Source: Vibrio sp. AND4 (GTDB taxonomy: Bacteria > Pseudomonadota > Gammaproteobacteria > Enterobacterales > Vibrionaceae). Taken from it: DNA of 64,000 nt. The notes beneath the pieces are model-generated. The model did no database searches and was not told the DNA's origin. It saw only the letters and a program-made list of their open reading frames with translations. Made by a program: the position numbers and the translations under genes. The stretch's first letter is position 1. The number at the start of each line of letters is the position of its first letter. The stretch covers positions 32,761 through 96,760 of the forward strand of contig NZ_ABGR01000011.1 of NCBI RefSeq assembly GCF_000171815.1, read 5' to 3'. Positions 38,677 through 48,405 of the stretch are shown here, piece after piece.

Positions 38677-40509
38677 ATGTGTGGAATCGTAGGTGCTGTT
38701 GCACAACGAGACGTAGCAGAAATTTTGGTTGAAGGGCTACGTCGCTTGGAATACCGAGGTTATGATTCAGCGGGTGTGGCGATCGTTGATGAAGACAGAA
38801 ACTTACAACGTATTCGACGCTTAGGTAAAGTGCAAGAGCTGGCGGATGCAGTAGACCAAACAAAAGTGGTTGGCGGTACGGGGATTGCACACACACGTTG
38901 GGCGACTCACGGTGAGCCATCTGAAGCCAATGCGCACCCACACATGTCCGGCGATATTGCGGTGGTACACAACGGTATTATCGAAAACTATGAATCGCTA
39001 CGTGAACTGCTTCAATCTCGTGGTTACGTCTTTGAATCTCAAACGGACACTGAAGTTATTGCACACATGGTTGAGTGGGAACTTCGCTCTTCAGGCAGCC
39101 TGCGAGAAGCAGTTCAAAATACAGCGAAACAGCTGAATGGAGCGTATGGCACGGTTGTTCTGGATCGTAAAGATCCTTCAAGTATTGTCGTGGCACGCTC
39201 AGGTAGCCCAATTGTAATCGGCTTCGGTGTGGGGGAAAACTTCCTAGCATCGGATCAACTCGCTTTGCTTAATGTGACACGCCGTTTCATGTACCTAGAA
39301 GAAGGTGATGTTGCAGAGATCACTCGTCGCGAGGTCAGCGTATTTGACGCCGCAGGTGATCGTGTGGAGCGTGAAGTCATCGAGTCAAACGCAGAACATG
39401 ACGCAGGCGATAAAGGTCAATATCGTCACTTCATGCAAAAAGAAATTTACGAGCAACCAACCGCGTTGATCAACACGATGGAGGGGCGTATCACGGCAGA
39501 TTCTGTGGTCACTGAAGCCATCGGTGTCAATGCCGCAGAAATTCTAGGCAAAGTAGAGCATGTGCAGATCGTCGCCTGTGGTACGTCTTACAATGCCGGT
39601 ATGACCGCGCGTTATTGGTTCGAAGATATTGCTGGCGTGAGCTGTGATGTAGAAATTGCTTCCGAGTTCCGTTACCGCAAATTTGTGACCCGTCCAAACA
39701 GTCTATTGATCACGCTCTCTCAATCTGGTGAGACCGCCGATACACTGGCAGCCCTCCGCCTTGCGAAAGAGAAAGGCTACATGGCGGCCATGACCATTTG
39801 TAACGTGGCGGGATCTTCTTTGGTACGCGAATCTGACTTTGCATTCATGACGCGTGCGGGAGTCGAAATTGGTGTGGCTTCAACAAAAGCGTTCACCACT
39901 CAACTCTCGGCACTGTTAATGCTCGTCACGGCGCTTGGTAAGCAACAACATCTTATCAGCAAAGAGAAAGAAAAAGAGATTGTTGAAGCGCTTCACGCAT
40001 TGCCGAGTCAAATCAACGCGGCTTTATCTTTTGAGAAAGAGATCGAAGCATTAGCAACAGACTTTGCGGACAAACACCACACATTGTTCCTAGGTCGTGG
40101 TGAATTTTACCCAATCGCGATGGAAGCCTCTCTCAAACTCAAAGAGATTTCTTACATCCACGCTGAGGCGTACGCGGCAGGAGAACTAAAACATGGTCCT
40201 CTGGCTCTCATTGATGCTGACATGCCCGTTGTGGTTGTGGCACCAAGCAATGATCTGCTTGAGAAGCTGAAATCAAATGTTGAAGAAGTTCGTGCCCGTG
40301 GTGGTTTGCTTTATGTATTTGCTGATGCGGACTCTGGCTTTGAGGGTGACGAGACGATGAAGATCATCACTATGCCACACGTAAGCGAAATTACAGCAGC
40401 AATCTACTACACGATTCCAATGCAGCTGCTCTCTTATTATGTCGCCTTGATTAAGGGGACTGACGTAGATCAACCGCGCAACCTAGCGAAAGCGGTCACG
40501 GTAGAGTAA
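38677..40509 (+). CDS. glmS: Glucosamine-6-phosphate synthase (isomerising)
   Basis: A 610-residue amidotransferase that makes glucosamine-6-phosphate from fructose-6-phosphate and glutamine, feeding peptidoglycan and LPS. The catalytic Cys is residue 2 (MCGIVGAV), so the ATG at 38677 is certain; CGGAG precedes it. The glutaminase domain carries [11 protein letters not shown] and [13 protein letters not shown]; the two SIS domains follow ([17 protein letters not shown]). No glmS ribozyme is visible in the 112-base leader. Confidence 0.98.
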   Translation: MCGIVGAVAQRDVAEILVEGLRRLEYRGYDSAGVAIVDEDRNLQRIRRLGKVQELADAVDQTKVVGGTGIAHTRWATHGEPSEANAHPHMSGDIAVVHNGIIENYESLRELLQSRGYVFESQTDTEVIAHMVEWELRSSGSLREAVQNTAKQLNGAYGTVVLDRKDPSSIVVARSGSPIVIGFGVGENFLASDQLALLNVTRRFMYLEEGDVAEITRREVSVFDAAGDRVEREVIESNAEHDAGDKGQYRHFMQKEIYEQPTALINTMEGRITADSVVTEAIGVNAAEILGKVEHVQIVACGTSYNAGMTARYWFEDIAGVSCDVEIASEFRYRKFVTRPNSLLITLSQSGETADTLAALRLAKEKGYMAAMTICNVAGSSLVRESDFAFMTRAGVEIGVASTKAFTTQLSALLMLVTALGKQQHLISKEKEKEIVEALHALPSQINAALSFEKEIEALATDFADKHHTLFLGRGEFYPIAMEASLKLKEISYIHAEAYAAGELKHGPLALIDADMPVVVVAPSNDLLEKLKSNVEEVRARGGLLYVFADADSGFEGDETMKIITMPHVSEITAAIYYTIPMQLLSYYVALIKGTDVDQPRNLAKAVTVE

Positions 40510-40875
40510 GCAGTGTTAGTGAGCATGATGATACTTATTCATGCTTGACTGGATAAGTAATGAGGATCTAGAGCGGAGTCAAATGACTTCGTTTTTTTAT
40601 GTTTAATAATATGATTCTTCAGCGCAATTATTTGATATTCATGTAGTTACTTCTTGATAGGTTAGATGGCGAGTATCTCAATGAGAGTACCTTTTAGTGA
40701 ACTAAAGGGGCACGATTAAATCCAACCCCTTGGCTTTATGGATAACGTTATCTTTTTACTACTCATTATCGAGATAAATGACACAAATTTAGCCGCTTGT
40801 CGCGATTTTATTGTCATAACTGGGCTATCTTGTCGAGATGAAAAATTGAACGATTCAATGAAAAAAGGAGCATAA
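40510..40875 (+). other. glmS terminator and upstream region of SIMPL gene
   Basis: No gene is seen in 366 bases. The glmS terminator is at 40574-40598. Further on is a CCTTTTAGT-GA-ACTAAAGG inverted repeat (about 40690-40708) of unknown role. The SIMPL gene has AAAGGAG as ribosome site. Confidence 0.5.
40574..40598 (+). terminator. glmS terminator
   Basis: CGGAGTCA pairs with TGACTTCG (one G-U) around two A, followed by seven T. Confidence 0.8.
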
Positions 40876-41595
40876 ATGGAGCGAATTTCCAATAAATCGT
40901 CAGCGTGGCTTGGGTTGAGTTTGATTCTCGGGTTGGGTGTACTGGGTTTTTTTATCCAACAGACGGCGATTAAGTACAAAGCTTACGAGCGTGTGGTTAC
41001 TGTAAAGGGCCTGTCCGAGCGAGAATACACTGCTGATACTGTAATCTGGCCGATTCAATTTACCGTTGCAAGTAACGATATGCCGACGATGTTTGATGAG
41101 ATCGAGCAGCAAACCAAGTTAGTACTCGACTTTCTTGCGGCAAAAGGACTGGATGATTCTAACTTCTCTCTGTCTTCTCCTGCTGTGACAGACCGTAAGG
41201 CGCAGCAATACGGCAGTGAAAAGGATGCAGAGTATCGTTACTTGGCTAATCGAACCGTGACGGTCTACAGCCAGAATATCGATGTTGTGAGAGCGGCCAT
41301 CAATGAGATTGGTGAGTTAGGGAAGCAAGGTGTTTTGCTCAAGCAAGACTCTTACTCGAACCGAGCTGAATACAGCTTTACTAAGCTCAACGACATCAAG
41401 CCAGATATGATTGAAGAAGCGACTAAAAATGCACGAGAAGTAGCAGAGAAGTTCGCGAAAGATTCACAGAGCTCGCTCGGTAAAATTAAGCGTGCGACGC
41501 AAGGTCAGTTCTCTATTTTCGACCGCGATAGCAATACTCCTTACATTAAGAAAGTGCGTGTTGTTTCAACGGTTCAGTATTACTTGTCAGATTAA
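40876..41595 (+). CDS. SIMPL domain-containing envelope protein
   Basis: A 239-residue protein with an N-terminal membrane anchor or uncleaved signal (about 11-31, LGLSLILGLGVLGFFIQ) and a SIMPL (DUF541) domain over most of the rest: VVTVKGLSEREYTAD, then YLANRTVTVYSQN and a C-terminal RVVSTVQYYL strand. The domain is common in periplasmic proteins of poorly defined role; some relatives protect from oxidative stress. It stands alone between two terminators. Confidence 0.85.
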   Translation: MERISNKSSAWLGLSLILGLGVLGFFIQQTAIKYKAYERVVTVKGLSEREYTADTVIWPIQFTVASNDMPTMFDEIEQQTKLVLDFLAAKGLDDSNFSLSSPAVTDRKAQQYGSEKDAEYRYLANRTVTVYSQNIDVVRAAINEIGELGKQGVLLKQDSYSNRAEYSFTKLNDIKPDMIEEATKNAREVAEKFAKDSQSSLGKIKRATQGQFSIFDRDSNTPYIKKVRVVSTVQYYLSD

Positions 41596-41627
41596 CTCTG
41601 ACCTTTGTTAACCCTGAAAAAAGAACA

Positions 41628-41656
41628 AGCCAGTCATTTTTTGATTGGCTTTTTTT
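41628..41656 (+). terminator. SIMPL gene terminator
   Basis: AGCCAGTC pairs with GATTGGCT (one G-U) around a seven-base T-rich loop, followed by TTTTTT. Confidence 0.75.
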
Positions 41657-41731
41657 ATGCTTGCCGCTCTATTTCTTATTTGCGCAAGTGATCTTTGATA
41701 GAACTAAGTTCTTACTTGTTTGGCAATGAAG

Positions 41732-41745
41732 TTGATAAAAATCAA
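41732..41745 (+). promoter_or_regulatory. Perfect FNR-type box upstream of small membrane protein
   Basis: TTGATAAAAATCAA matches TTGAT-N4-ATCAA at every defined base. Its centre is about 70 bases before the next ATG. Activation from -41.5 would put the start near 41780, with a weak TAATTT -10 at 41768-41773. Confidence 0.65.
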
Positions 41746-41807
41746 TCCTGTGGAGGAGCTAGAAGCGTAATTTGAACACTCTGGGCTAGCGAAAAGGAAT
41801 AACTAGA

Positions 41808-42080
41808 ATGGCATTTAAACACTACATCAGAGAGGCTTTGGGCTTGGCTATTGTGATCTCTATGGTGTGCGGGTCTTTGAGCATCTTATTGGATTTCTTT
41901 GCCCTTGTGGCGTTGTGTGGGCATCAAGAAGAGATCGCACATATTTTCTTTCACGAGTCGTTTTACTTCGCCGTGTTTTTTATCCCGCCTTATTTTTTGT
42001 GGAAAGTGATTACTCACCCAGATCTTGTCGCTGCGACAGAAGGGTTTCAAGCCAGCAAGCGGAGCGAAAGGGTACTCTGA
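41808..42080 (+). CDS. Small two-helix membrane protein of unknown function
   Basis: A 90-residue protein I do not recognise. Two hydrophobic stretches (about 12-37, LGLAIVISMVCGSLSILLDF, and 51-66, FYFAVFFIPPYFLWKV) bracket a short acidic/His-containing loop (CGHQEEIAHIFFHES). The tail is polar and basic. AAAGGAAT lies nine bases before the ATG. The gene is alone, with an exact FNR box upstream, which suggests induction (or repression) when oxygen is low. The Cys/His pairs in the loop could bind metal, but that is speculation. Confidence 0.7.
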   Translation: MAFKHYIREALGLAIVISMVCGSLSILLDFFALVALCGHQEEIAHIFFHESFYFAVFFIPPYFLWKVITHPDLVAATEGFQASKRSERVL

Positions 42081-42135
42081 ATGAGAGTTAGGTGATGGGT
42101 GAGATGCTGGAAGAACTCTCCATTCCCCCGAATAG

Positions 42136-42164
42136 AAAAAAAGCTCGTAGATTTCTCTACGAGC
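42136..42164 (-). terminator. tRNA-Ile2 terminator
   Basis: On the minus strand GCTCGTAG pairs with CTACGAGC around a six-base loop, followed by TTTTTTT, a dozen bases after the tRNA 3' end. Confidence 0.85.
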
Positions 42165-42175
42165 CTTTCTGAATT

Positions 42176-42251
42176 TGGTGGCCCCTCGCAGACTTGAACT
42201 GCGGACCAATCGATTATGAGTCGACTGCTCTAACCACTGAGCTAAGGGGCC
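42176..42251 (-). tRNA. ileX: tRNA-Ile2 with CAU anticodon
   Basis: A 76-base tRNA gene with encoded CCA. The acceptor stem GGCCCCT pairs with AGGGGCC; the D-arm is GCTCAGTGGTTAGAGC; the anticodon loop reads CTCATAA (anticodon CAT); the T-arm has TTCAAGT. A CAT anticodon could mean Met, but the acceptor and D-arm match E. coli ileX rather than elongator or initiator Met. The wobble C must be changed to lysidine by TilS so that it reads AUA as isoleucine. It has its own promoter and terminator. Confidence 0.93.
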
Positions 42252-42265
42252 TTAATAGGACAACG

Positions 42266-42294
42266 ATTATAAGGGAAGCATCAGTATGTGTCTA
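42266..42294 (-). promoter_or_regulatory. tRNA-Ile2 promoter
   Basis: On the minus strand TAGACA (5 of 6) and TATAAT (6 of 6) are exactly 17 bases apart. The predicted start is about eight bases before the mature tRNA. Confidence 0.8.
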
Positions 42295-42349
42295 GACACA
42301 AGGTGGGGTATTTGCGCTTACTTTTTATTCACTTAGCTTCAAAAATAAT

Positions 42350-42378
42350 AAAAAAGGTGACACTAGGTCACCTTTTTT
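42350..42378 (-). terminator. rpoD terminator
   Basis: AAAAAAGGTGAC pairs with GTCACCTTTTTT around a five-base loop. It separates rpoD from the tRNA gene on the same strand. Confidence 0.9.
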
Positions 42379-42395
42379 GCGTTTTACCGTGTTGA

Positions 42396-44258
42396 TTACT
42401 CGTCTAAGAAGCTACGCAGTGTTTCTGAGCGGCTTGGGTGACGAAGTTTACGCAGTGCTTTCGCTTCGATCTGACGGATACGTTCACGCGTAACGTCGAA
42501 CTGCTTTCCAACTTCTTCTAAAGTGTGGTCAGTGTTCATGTCGATACCAAAGCGCATACGAAGTACTTTTGCTTCACGTGGCGTTAGACCAGCAAGTACG
42601 TCTTTCGTTGCCATTTTCAGGCTGGTTGCTGTCGCAGAGTCTAGCGGTAGTTCTAGCGTCGTATCCTCGATGAAATCACCCAAGTGCGAATCTTCGTCGT
42701 CACCGATTGGTGTCTCCATTGAGATTGGCTCTTTAGCGATTTTAAGTACTTTGCGAATCTTATCCTCTGGCATTTGCATGCGCTCTGCCAGTTCTTCCGG
42801 TAACGGTTCACGCCCCATCTCTTGCAGCATTTGACGAGAGATGCGGTTTAGCTTGTTGATCGTTTCGATCATGTGTACCGGGATACGAATCGTACGTGCT
42901 TGGTCCGCGATTGAACGAGTGATTGCCTGACGGATCCACCACGTTGCGTAAGTCGAGAACTTGTAACCACGGCGGTATTCAAACTTATCTACCGCTTTCA
43001 TCAGACCGATGTTACCTTCTTGGATCAGATCCAAGAACTGTAGGCCACGGTTGGTGTATTTCTTCGCGATAGAAATTACCAGACGTAAGTTCGCTTCAAC
43101 CATCTCTTTCTTTGCACGGCGAGCTTTAGCTTCACCGATAGACATACGACGGCTGATGTCTTTGATATTTTGAACGTTAAGAGACGTCTCTTCTTCAATC
43201 ATTTTTAGTTTAGTGATTGAACGACGGATGTCTTCTTCGCTACGTTTTATCTTTTCAGCGTATGGCTTGTCAGACGCTAGGATCTCGTCAAGCCATGCTT
43301 CGCTTGACTCGTTGCCTGTGAAGAGTGCGATGAATGATTTCTTCGGCATTTTGCCGTATTCAACCGTAGACTTCATGATCAGACGTTCTTGAGTACGAAC
43401 GCGATCCATTGCCGTACGTAGTTCGTTCACTAGGTGATCGAACTGCTTCGGCGTTAGACGAAACTCTCTGAACACGTCTAGCATCAGCTCGTTAGCAAGT
43501 GTCGCCTTAGGGCTTTCGTAACCGTGCTCATTGATTGCAAGCTGAAGGTTTTGATACGTGTTACGCAGCTGGCTGAATTTCTCAAGCGCTAGCTCTGGAT
43601 CAATACCAGCATCTTCTTCAGAATCATCTGAATCATCATCGCTTTCTTCGTCGTCATCAACGTCTTCGCTATCTTCTTCTTTCAACTGAGTTTCAGTCAG
43701 TTCAGAACCGATGTGCGTCGCAGTTGGTGCAGCCGTGTCGTCTGCATCCGGGTCAACAAATCCAGAAATTAGGTCTGTCAGACGAAGTTCTTCTGCTTGA
43801 ACTTTATCAAACTGCTCAAGAATGTATGGGATAGTGCCTGGATATTCAGCAACAGACGATTGAACTTGGTTAATACCTTCTTCAATACGTTTCGCGATGT
43901 CGATTTCGCCTTCGCGAGTCAACAGTTCAACGGTACCCATTTCGCGCATGTACATGCGGACGGGGTCTGTTGTGCGGCCGATTTCACTCTCTACGCTAGA
44001 AAGTGCTGCGGCTGCAGCTTCTGCCGCATCTTCATCGGTAATATTGGTGTCATCATTGAGTGCTAAGTCATCAGCATCAGGAGCAGTTTCTACTACCTTG
44101 ATACCCATGTCGTTGATCATCTGAATGATATCTTCTACCTGTTCTGAATCTACGATTTCAGCAGGCAGGTGGTCATTTACTTCGGCGTAGGTCAGATAGC
44201 CTTGTTCCTTGCCCTTTATAACAAGTAACTTTAGCTGTGACTGCGGATTTTGATCCAT
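42396..44258 (-). CDS. rpoD: RNA polymerase primary sigma factor (sigma-70)
   Basis: A 620-residue housekeeping sigma factor. Region 1.1 ([20 protein letters not shown]) is followed by 1.2, a long acidic non-conserved insert ([25 protein letters not shown]), and regions 2-4: [37 protein letters not shown], and the C-terminal [20 protein letters not shown]. The ATG at 44258 is the family start. It is the last gene of rpsU-yqeY-dnaG-rpoD. Confidence 0.98.
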   Translation of the reverse strand: MDQNPQSQLKLLVIKGKEQGYLTYAEVNDHLPAEIVDSEQVEDIIQMINDMGIKVVETAPDADDLALNDDTNITDEDAAEAAAAALSSVESEIGRTTDPVRMYMREMGTVELLTREGEIDIAKRIEEGINQVQSSVAEYPGTIPYILEQFDKVQAEELRLTDLISGFVDPDADDTAAPTATHIGSELTETQLKEEDSEDVDDDEESDDDSDDSEEDAGIDPELALEKFSQLRNTYQNLQLAINEHGYESPKATLANELMLDVFREFRLTPKQFDHLVNELRTAMDRVRTQERLIMKSTVEYGKMPKKSFIALFTGNESSEAWLDEILASDKPYAEKIKRSEEDIRRSITKLKMIEEETSLNVQNIKDISRRMSIGEAKARRAKKEMVEANLRLVISIAKKYTNRGLQFLDLIQEGNIGLMKAVDKFEYRRGYKFSTYATWWIRQAITRSIADQARTIRIPVHMIETINKLNRISRQMLQEMGREPLPEELAERMQMPEDKIRKVLKIAKEPISMETPIGDDEDSHLGDFIEDTTLELPLDSATATSLKMATKDVLAGLTPREAKVLRMRFGIDMNTDHTLEEVGKQFDVTRERIRQIEAKALRKLRHPSRSETLRSFLDE

Positions 44259-44357
44259 AGACGGTATCCAACTTCGTAATCTGGTGAAGGAATCAGTATG
44301 CGAAATGCAAACCACTTACTATAGCAAATTAAATTGTTGCTGACTAATTAAACAGGG

Positions 44358-46118
44358 TTACGCTTTCAAGTCTTTCATTAGTTCTTGCAGCTCCCTCATT
44401 TCTTCGGTTGATAAACCGACACTTCTTGCTTTGGCCTGCAGGTTTTCAATTTGCTTTTCAACACACTGAGCAATAATTTTATCCAGTGAGTCTAAAAATA
44501 TTTCTTCTTGGTTGTCTTCATCGAGGGGAATGTCCCAGCTCGCGAGACGAGACAGAAGGGTCTCATTTTGGCTATTCCGCCAATGCTCTAATAGCTGGCC
44601 TGTGTTTATATGGGGATGTGCCTCGCATTTATCAAGTACATCAACAAATAAACTTAGTCCTGGTATTGATAGTTCCCTTACCGAAGACAAGTCAGGTACC
44701 ATTTGAGCATAGCTCGGATTTTGAATAAGTAGAGCGATTACCTCGCGCATTGGCGTTCGTTTGATCTCTTTATGCGGCTGAAGTCGTGTATTAATTGTCT
44801 TGTTGCGCGATCTGCGTAAGCGATTGTCAAAACCAGTACGTTCGTCAAGCAGCTTTTCGAGCAATTCCTGAAAGTAAGGATCAGGTATCTTATCAATTAA
44901 GCCACTTGCGTAGGCGCGTAGTGCAGATTTGCCTTCATTGTTGCCTAAGTTGATTTGGTGTAATTCGATCAGGTTATCAAATAAATAGCTCGAAAGTGGC
45001 GTCGCTTGCTCGACTTGTTGCTCAAACGCTTGTTTGCCGTGTTTACGAATGTAGCTATCGGGATCTTCCCCGTCTGGTAGAAACAAAAACTTCAGTGTGT
45101 TACCTGTTTTTAAGTATTGAAGTGCGTTCTCGAGCGCACGCCACGCTGCTTCTTTACCAGCACGGTCCCCGTCGTAACAACACACAACCGTGTTAGTTTG
45201 ACGGAACAACATTTGGATATGATCACCCGTGGTCGAAGTGCCTAATGATGCGACAGAATAATCTACGCCATATTGCGCTAACGCGACCACATCCATATAA
45301 CCTTCAACCACTAAAATACGTGGCGGTTCACGATATGCCTGTAAAACTTCATAGAGGCCGTAAAGTTCTTTACCTTTATGAAAAATAGGCGTCTCAGGTG
45401 AGTTTAGGTATTTTGGTGTGCCATCGCCAAGCACACGACCACCAAAGCCAATGACTCGACCACGGCGATCATGAATCGGAAACATAATACGACCACGAAA
45501 GCGGTCATATCGGTTACCTTTCTCATTTTCAATTAACATGCCGCCAGTCACGAGCATGTCTTGATTGTCTTTATTTTGGCCGAAATTCTTACGGACTAAA
45601 TCCCATTCATCCGCTACATAGCCGATGCCAAACTTCTGTACAATTTCACCGGAAAGACCGCGATCTTTAAGATACTCAATCGCCACTTTACTTGCTGGCT
45701 GTTTGAGTTGGTTACGATAGAACTGAGCAATGCTACCCATTACATCGTAGAGGCTACGTTTTTCACTGCTGCTTGCCTGAGGGCCAGATTTAAACTGGCC
45801 ACCACTGCCACTGCGTTGTTCACGTGGCACATCCAAACCAAGGTAAGACGCCAGTTCTTCAATGGCCTCGACAAACTCCAAACGTTCGAATTCCATGATG
45901 AAGTCGATGGCATTACCGTGCACGCCGCAGCCAAAACAGTGGTAAAACTGTTTCTCTTGGCTAACGCTGAATGATGGGGTCTTTTCGTTGTGGAAAGGGC
46001 AGCAAGCGCCGTAGTTTTTGCCTTTCTTCTTCAGTTTCACGCGTGCGTCAATGATATCGACAATATCGAGTCGAGCTAGGAGGTCATCAATAAAATTGCG
46101 AGGGATGTGTCCAGCCAT
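44358..46118 (-). CDS. dnaG: DNA primase
   Basis: A 586-residue primase making RNA primers for replication. The zinc ribbon has Cys40, His43, Cys61 and Cys64 (CCPFHNEKTPSF, CFGCGVHGNA). The TOPRIM core shows VVEGYMDVVALAQYG and CCYDGDRAGKEAAWRA. The C-terminal ~140 residues form the DnaB-binding helical domain. The start at 46118 follows TTAGG. It lies between yqeY and rpoD; a strong hairpin precedes it. Confidence 0.97.
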   Translation of the reverse strand: MAGHIPRNFIDDLLARLDIVDIIDARVKLKKKGKNYGACCPFHNEKTPSFSVSQEKQFYHCFGCGVHGNAIDFIMEFERLEFVEAIEELASYLGLDVPREQRSGSGGQFKSGPQASSSEKRSLYDVMGSIAQFYRNQLKQPASKVAIEYLKDRGLSGEIVQKFGIGYVADEWDLVRKNFGQNKDNQDMLVTGGMLIENEKGNRYDRFRGRIMFPIHDRRGRVIGFGGRVLGDGTPKYLNSPETPIFHKGKELYGLYEVLQAYREPPRILVVEGYMDVVALAQYGVDYSVASLGTSTTGDHIQMLFRQTNTVVCCYDGDRAGKEAAWRALENALQYLKTGNTLKFLFLPDGEDPDSYIRKHGKQAFEQQVEQATPLSSYLFDNLIELHQINLGNNEGKSALRAYASGLIDKIPDPYFQELLEKLLDERTGFDNRLRRSRNKTINTRLQPHKEIKRTPMREVIALLIQNPSYAQMVPDLSSVRELSIPGLSLFVDVLDKCEAHPHINTGQLLEHWRNSQNETLLSRLASWDIPLDEDNQEEIFLDSLDKIIAQCVEKQIENLQAKARSVGLSTEEMRELQELMKDLKA

Positions 46119-46208
46119 AAAACCTAACAAAAAAGAAAGTCATGATTGGCTCAAATGGGTTATCAAAAAGCATCTAAGGCTTTTTTGTTCCACTCTGCCA
46201 GATACAAA

Positions 46209-46241
46209 CAAGCCGTGCGTTCCAAAGGATAGCACGGCTTG
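46209..46241 (-). other. Hairpin between yqeY and dnaG (possible internal terminator)
   Basis: CAAGCCGTGC and GCACGGCTTG form a perfect 10-bp stem with a 13-base loop. On the minus strand it is followed only by TTTGTATC, a poor U-tract, so partial read-through into dnaG is expected. In E. coli a leaky terminator likewise lies before dnaG and keeps primase scarce. Confidence 0.65.
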
Positions 46242-46259
46242 CTGCAATTGGATGGGGTA

Positions 46260-46703
46260 TTAAGCCAGTTTAGCGCGAACTAAACCACTCACTTTACCCA
46301 TATCTGCACGCCCTTGAATTTGTGGCTTCAGAACACCCATTACTTTGCCCATGTCTTGCATGCCAGCTGCGCCAGATTCAGTAATCGCCTTCTCAATAAG
46401 AGCTGCGACTTCTTCGTCCGTCAGTGGTTGAGGCATAAAATCCTCAAGAACGGTAATTTCTGCTCGTTCAGCATCAGCAAGATCTTGACGATTTGCTGCT
46501 TCAAATTGCGTAACAGAATCGCGACGCTGTTTAACCATTTTGGTCAGCACTGCAAGGATGTCGTCATCGCCCAGAGTAATCTGTTCGTCGACTTCACGTT
46601 GCTTGATGGCTGACAAGGCCAAACGAATAGTACCAAGGCGCATTTTGTCCCTAGCTTTCATCGCTAATTTTTGCTCTTCTTTGAGTTGTTCAATCAGAGC
46701 CAT
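46260..46703 (-). CDS. yqeY: GatB/YqeY domain protein
   Basis: A 147-residue protein matching the YqeY family, related to the tail domain of the amidotransferase subunit GatB: MALIEQLKEEQKLAMKARDK, MRLGTIRLALSAIKQREV, and the terminal QIQGRADMGKVSGLVRAKL. Its function is not established; a tRNA-binding role is supposed from the GatB relationship. It sits between rpsU and dnaG, 28 bases after rpsU. Confidence 0.93.
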   Translation of the reverse strand: MALIEQLKEEQKLAMKARDKMRLGTIRLALSAIKQREVDEQITLGDDDILAVLTKMVKQRRDSVTQFEAANRQDLADAERAEITVLEDFMPQPLTDEEVAALIEKAITESGAAGMQDMGKVMGVLKPQIQGRADMGKVSGLVRAKLA

Positions 46704-46731
46704 AACTAAATTCCTTACCGGATCTCAGTTA

Positions 46732-46947
46732 TTAGTACAGGCGAACGCGACGTGCGTTTTCGCGAGCTAGCTTCTTAGCGTGACGCTTTTGAGCTGCTGC
46801 TTTAGCGCGCTTACGAACAGTTGTTGGCTTTTCGTAGTGCTCGCGACGGCGAACTTCAGAAAGGATACCTGCTTTTTCACAAGAGCGCTTGAAACGACGT
46901 AGTGCAACGTCGAACGGTTCGTTTTCACGTACTTTAACTATTGGCAT
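46732..46947 (-). CDS. rpsU: Ribosomal protein S21 (bS21)
   Basis: A 71-residue, very basic 30S protein near the anti-Shine-Dalgarno region of 16S rRNA. It begins [20 protein letters not shown] and ends in the arginine-rich [14 protein letters not shown]. Length and sequence are nearly those of E. coli S21. First gene of the macromolecular synthesis operon; the divergent neighbour is tsaD. Confidence 0.99.
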   Translation of the reverse strand: MPIVKVRENEPFDVALRRFKRSCEKAGILSEVRRREHYEKPTTVRKRAKAAAQKRHAKKLARENARRVRLY

Positions 46948-47073
46948 ATGCCTTTCACCTCAGGGGTTATTCATTATTGCTGGTTACTCAGTACCAAATC
47001 AGAGAAGCCGCCCATTGAGCTAACTTTCTATTCGCGTTTGGCCATTAACCAGCTTGATCAAAAATGGTGCGGA

Positions 47074-47103
47074 ATTTTAATCCGATCAATACCGCTTTGT
47101 AAA
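47074..47103 (-). promoter_or_regulatory. Probable rpsU operon promoter
   Basis: On the minus strand TTTACA (5 of 6) and TAAAAT (5 of 6) are separated by 18 bases. The start would be about 120 bases before rpsU. No LexA box was seen nearby, unlike the E. coli operon. Confidence 0.5.
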
Positions 47104-47205
47104 GCCTTTTATCGCCTATTGTCTGTACAAAATTTGTTTGAATCACCAAGGCGAGGTAATATGACGCCCAAATTTCCTCTATATAAAAAGCATACTGAGA
47201 AAACC

Positions 47206-48222
47206 ATGCGCATTATTGGTATCGAAACCTCTTGTGATGAGACTGGCATCGCGATTTATGACGATGAAAAAGGTCTGCTATCACACAAGCTTTACAGCCA
47301 AGTAAAACTTCACGCAGATTACGGCGGTGTGGTGCCTGAGTTGGCTTCACGTGACCATGTAAAGAAAACCATCCCTCTTATTAAAGAGGCGCTAAAAGAA
47401 GCGAATCTGACGTCCAACGACATCGATGGTGTTGCTTATACGGCGGGCCCGGGCTTGGTCGGTGCACTTCTTGTTGGCGCTACAATAGGTCGAAGTATTG
47501 CTTACGCTTGGGGAGTGCCTGCGGTTCCGGTTCACCACATGGAAGGTCACTTACTTGCTCCTATGTTAGAGGACAATCCGCCACCGTTCCCGTTTGTGGC
47601 GGTATTGGTATCGGGCGGTCACTCTATGATGGTAGAAGTAAAAGGCATCGGTGAGTACAAAATCCTCGGTGAATCGATTGATGATGCAGCGGGTGAAGCG
47701 TTCGATAAAACGGCAAAGCTCATGGGTCTGGATTACCCTGGTGGTCCGTTGCTGTCTAAGTTGGCTGAAAAGGGTACCCCGGGTCGTTTTAAGTTTCCAC
47801 GCCCTATGACCAATGTGCCGGGTCTGGACATGAGCTTCTCTGGTCTAAAAACGTTTACGGCAAACACGATAGCTGCAAACGGCGATGACGAGCAAACACG
47901 TGCAGATATTGCGCTAGCATTCGAAGAGGCTGTGTGTGCCACGTTAGCAATTAAATGTAAACGTGCACTAGAGCAAACAGGCATGAAGCGCATTGTGATT
48001 GCTGGTGGTGTTAGTGCAAACCGCCGTCTGCGTGCAGAGCTTGAGAAGCTGGCAAAAAAAGTGGGCGGCGAAGTTTACTACCCTCGCACTGAGTTTTGTA
48101 CCGATAACGGTGCGATGATCGCATACGCAGGCATGCAGCGCTTGAAGAACGGTGAAGTCGCTGATATGTCAGTGGAAGCACGCCCACGCTGGCCTATCGA
48201 TCAGCTTACGCCAGTTGCGTAA
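47206..48222 (+). CDS. tsaD: tRNA threonylcarbamoyladenosine (t6A) synthase subunit TsaD
   Basis: A 338-residue ASKHA-fold enzyme that, with TsaB, TsaC and TsaE, makes t6A37 in ANN-decoding tRNAs. It begins [20 protein letters not shown], has the metal-binding [18 protein letters not shown], and the nucleotide-binding [13 protein letters not shown]. The ATG at 47206 is the family start; the open frame upstream is a chance extension. It is divergent from rpsU. Confidence 0.97.
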   Translation: MRIIGIETSCDETGIAIYDDEKGLLSHKLYSQVKLHADYGGVVPELASRDHVKKTIPLIKEALKEANLTSNDIDGVAYTAGPGLVGALLVGATIGRSIAYAWGVPAVPVHHMEGHLLAPMLEDNPPPFPFVAVLVSGGHSMMVEVKGIGEYKILGESIDDAAGEAFDKTAKLMGLDYPGGPLLSKLAEKGTPGRFKFPRPMTNVPGLDMSFSGLKTFTANTIAANGDDEQTRADIALAFEEAVCATLAIKCKRALEQTGMKRIVIAGGVSANRRLRAELEKLAKKVGGEVYYPRTEFCTDNGAMIAYAGMQRLKNGEVADMSVEARPRWPIDQLTPVA

Positions 48223-48262
48223 TTACACCTCTGCTGAAGGTTTGAAATAGAAGCATTCCAAT

Positions 48263-48295
48263 AAAGGTCTCTGTATATCAGAGGCCTTTATTTTT
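48263..48295 (+). terminator. tsaD terminator
   Basis: AAAGGTCTCTG pairs with the following CAGAGGCCTTT (one G-U) around a short AT-rich loop, then ATTTTT. Confidence 0.7.
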
Positions 48296-48405
48296 AGGTA
48301 CTTTATTGAAATGCTTTGCGTATTTGGTGATAAAAGACTGATGCGAGTTTTTCTTGATCGCTTTAGTGGTAGGAAAGGTCGTAAAAATAATAAAAGGATA
48401 CAACG

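Noticed and set aside
46948..47205. In-frame N-terminal extension of tsaD
   Set aside because: The family starts at MRIIGIETS; the upstream codons cover the rpsU-tsaD promoter region and are not conserved in character.
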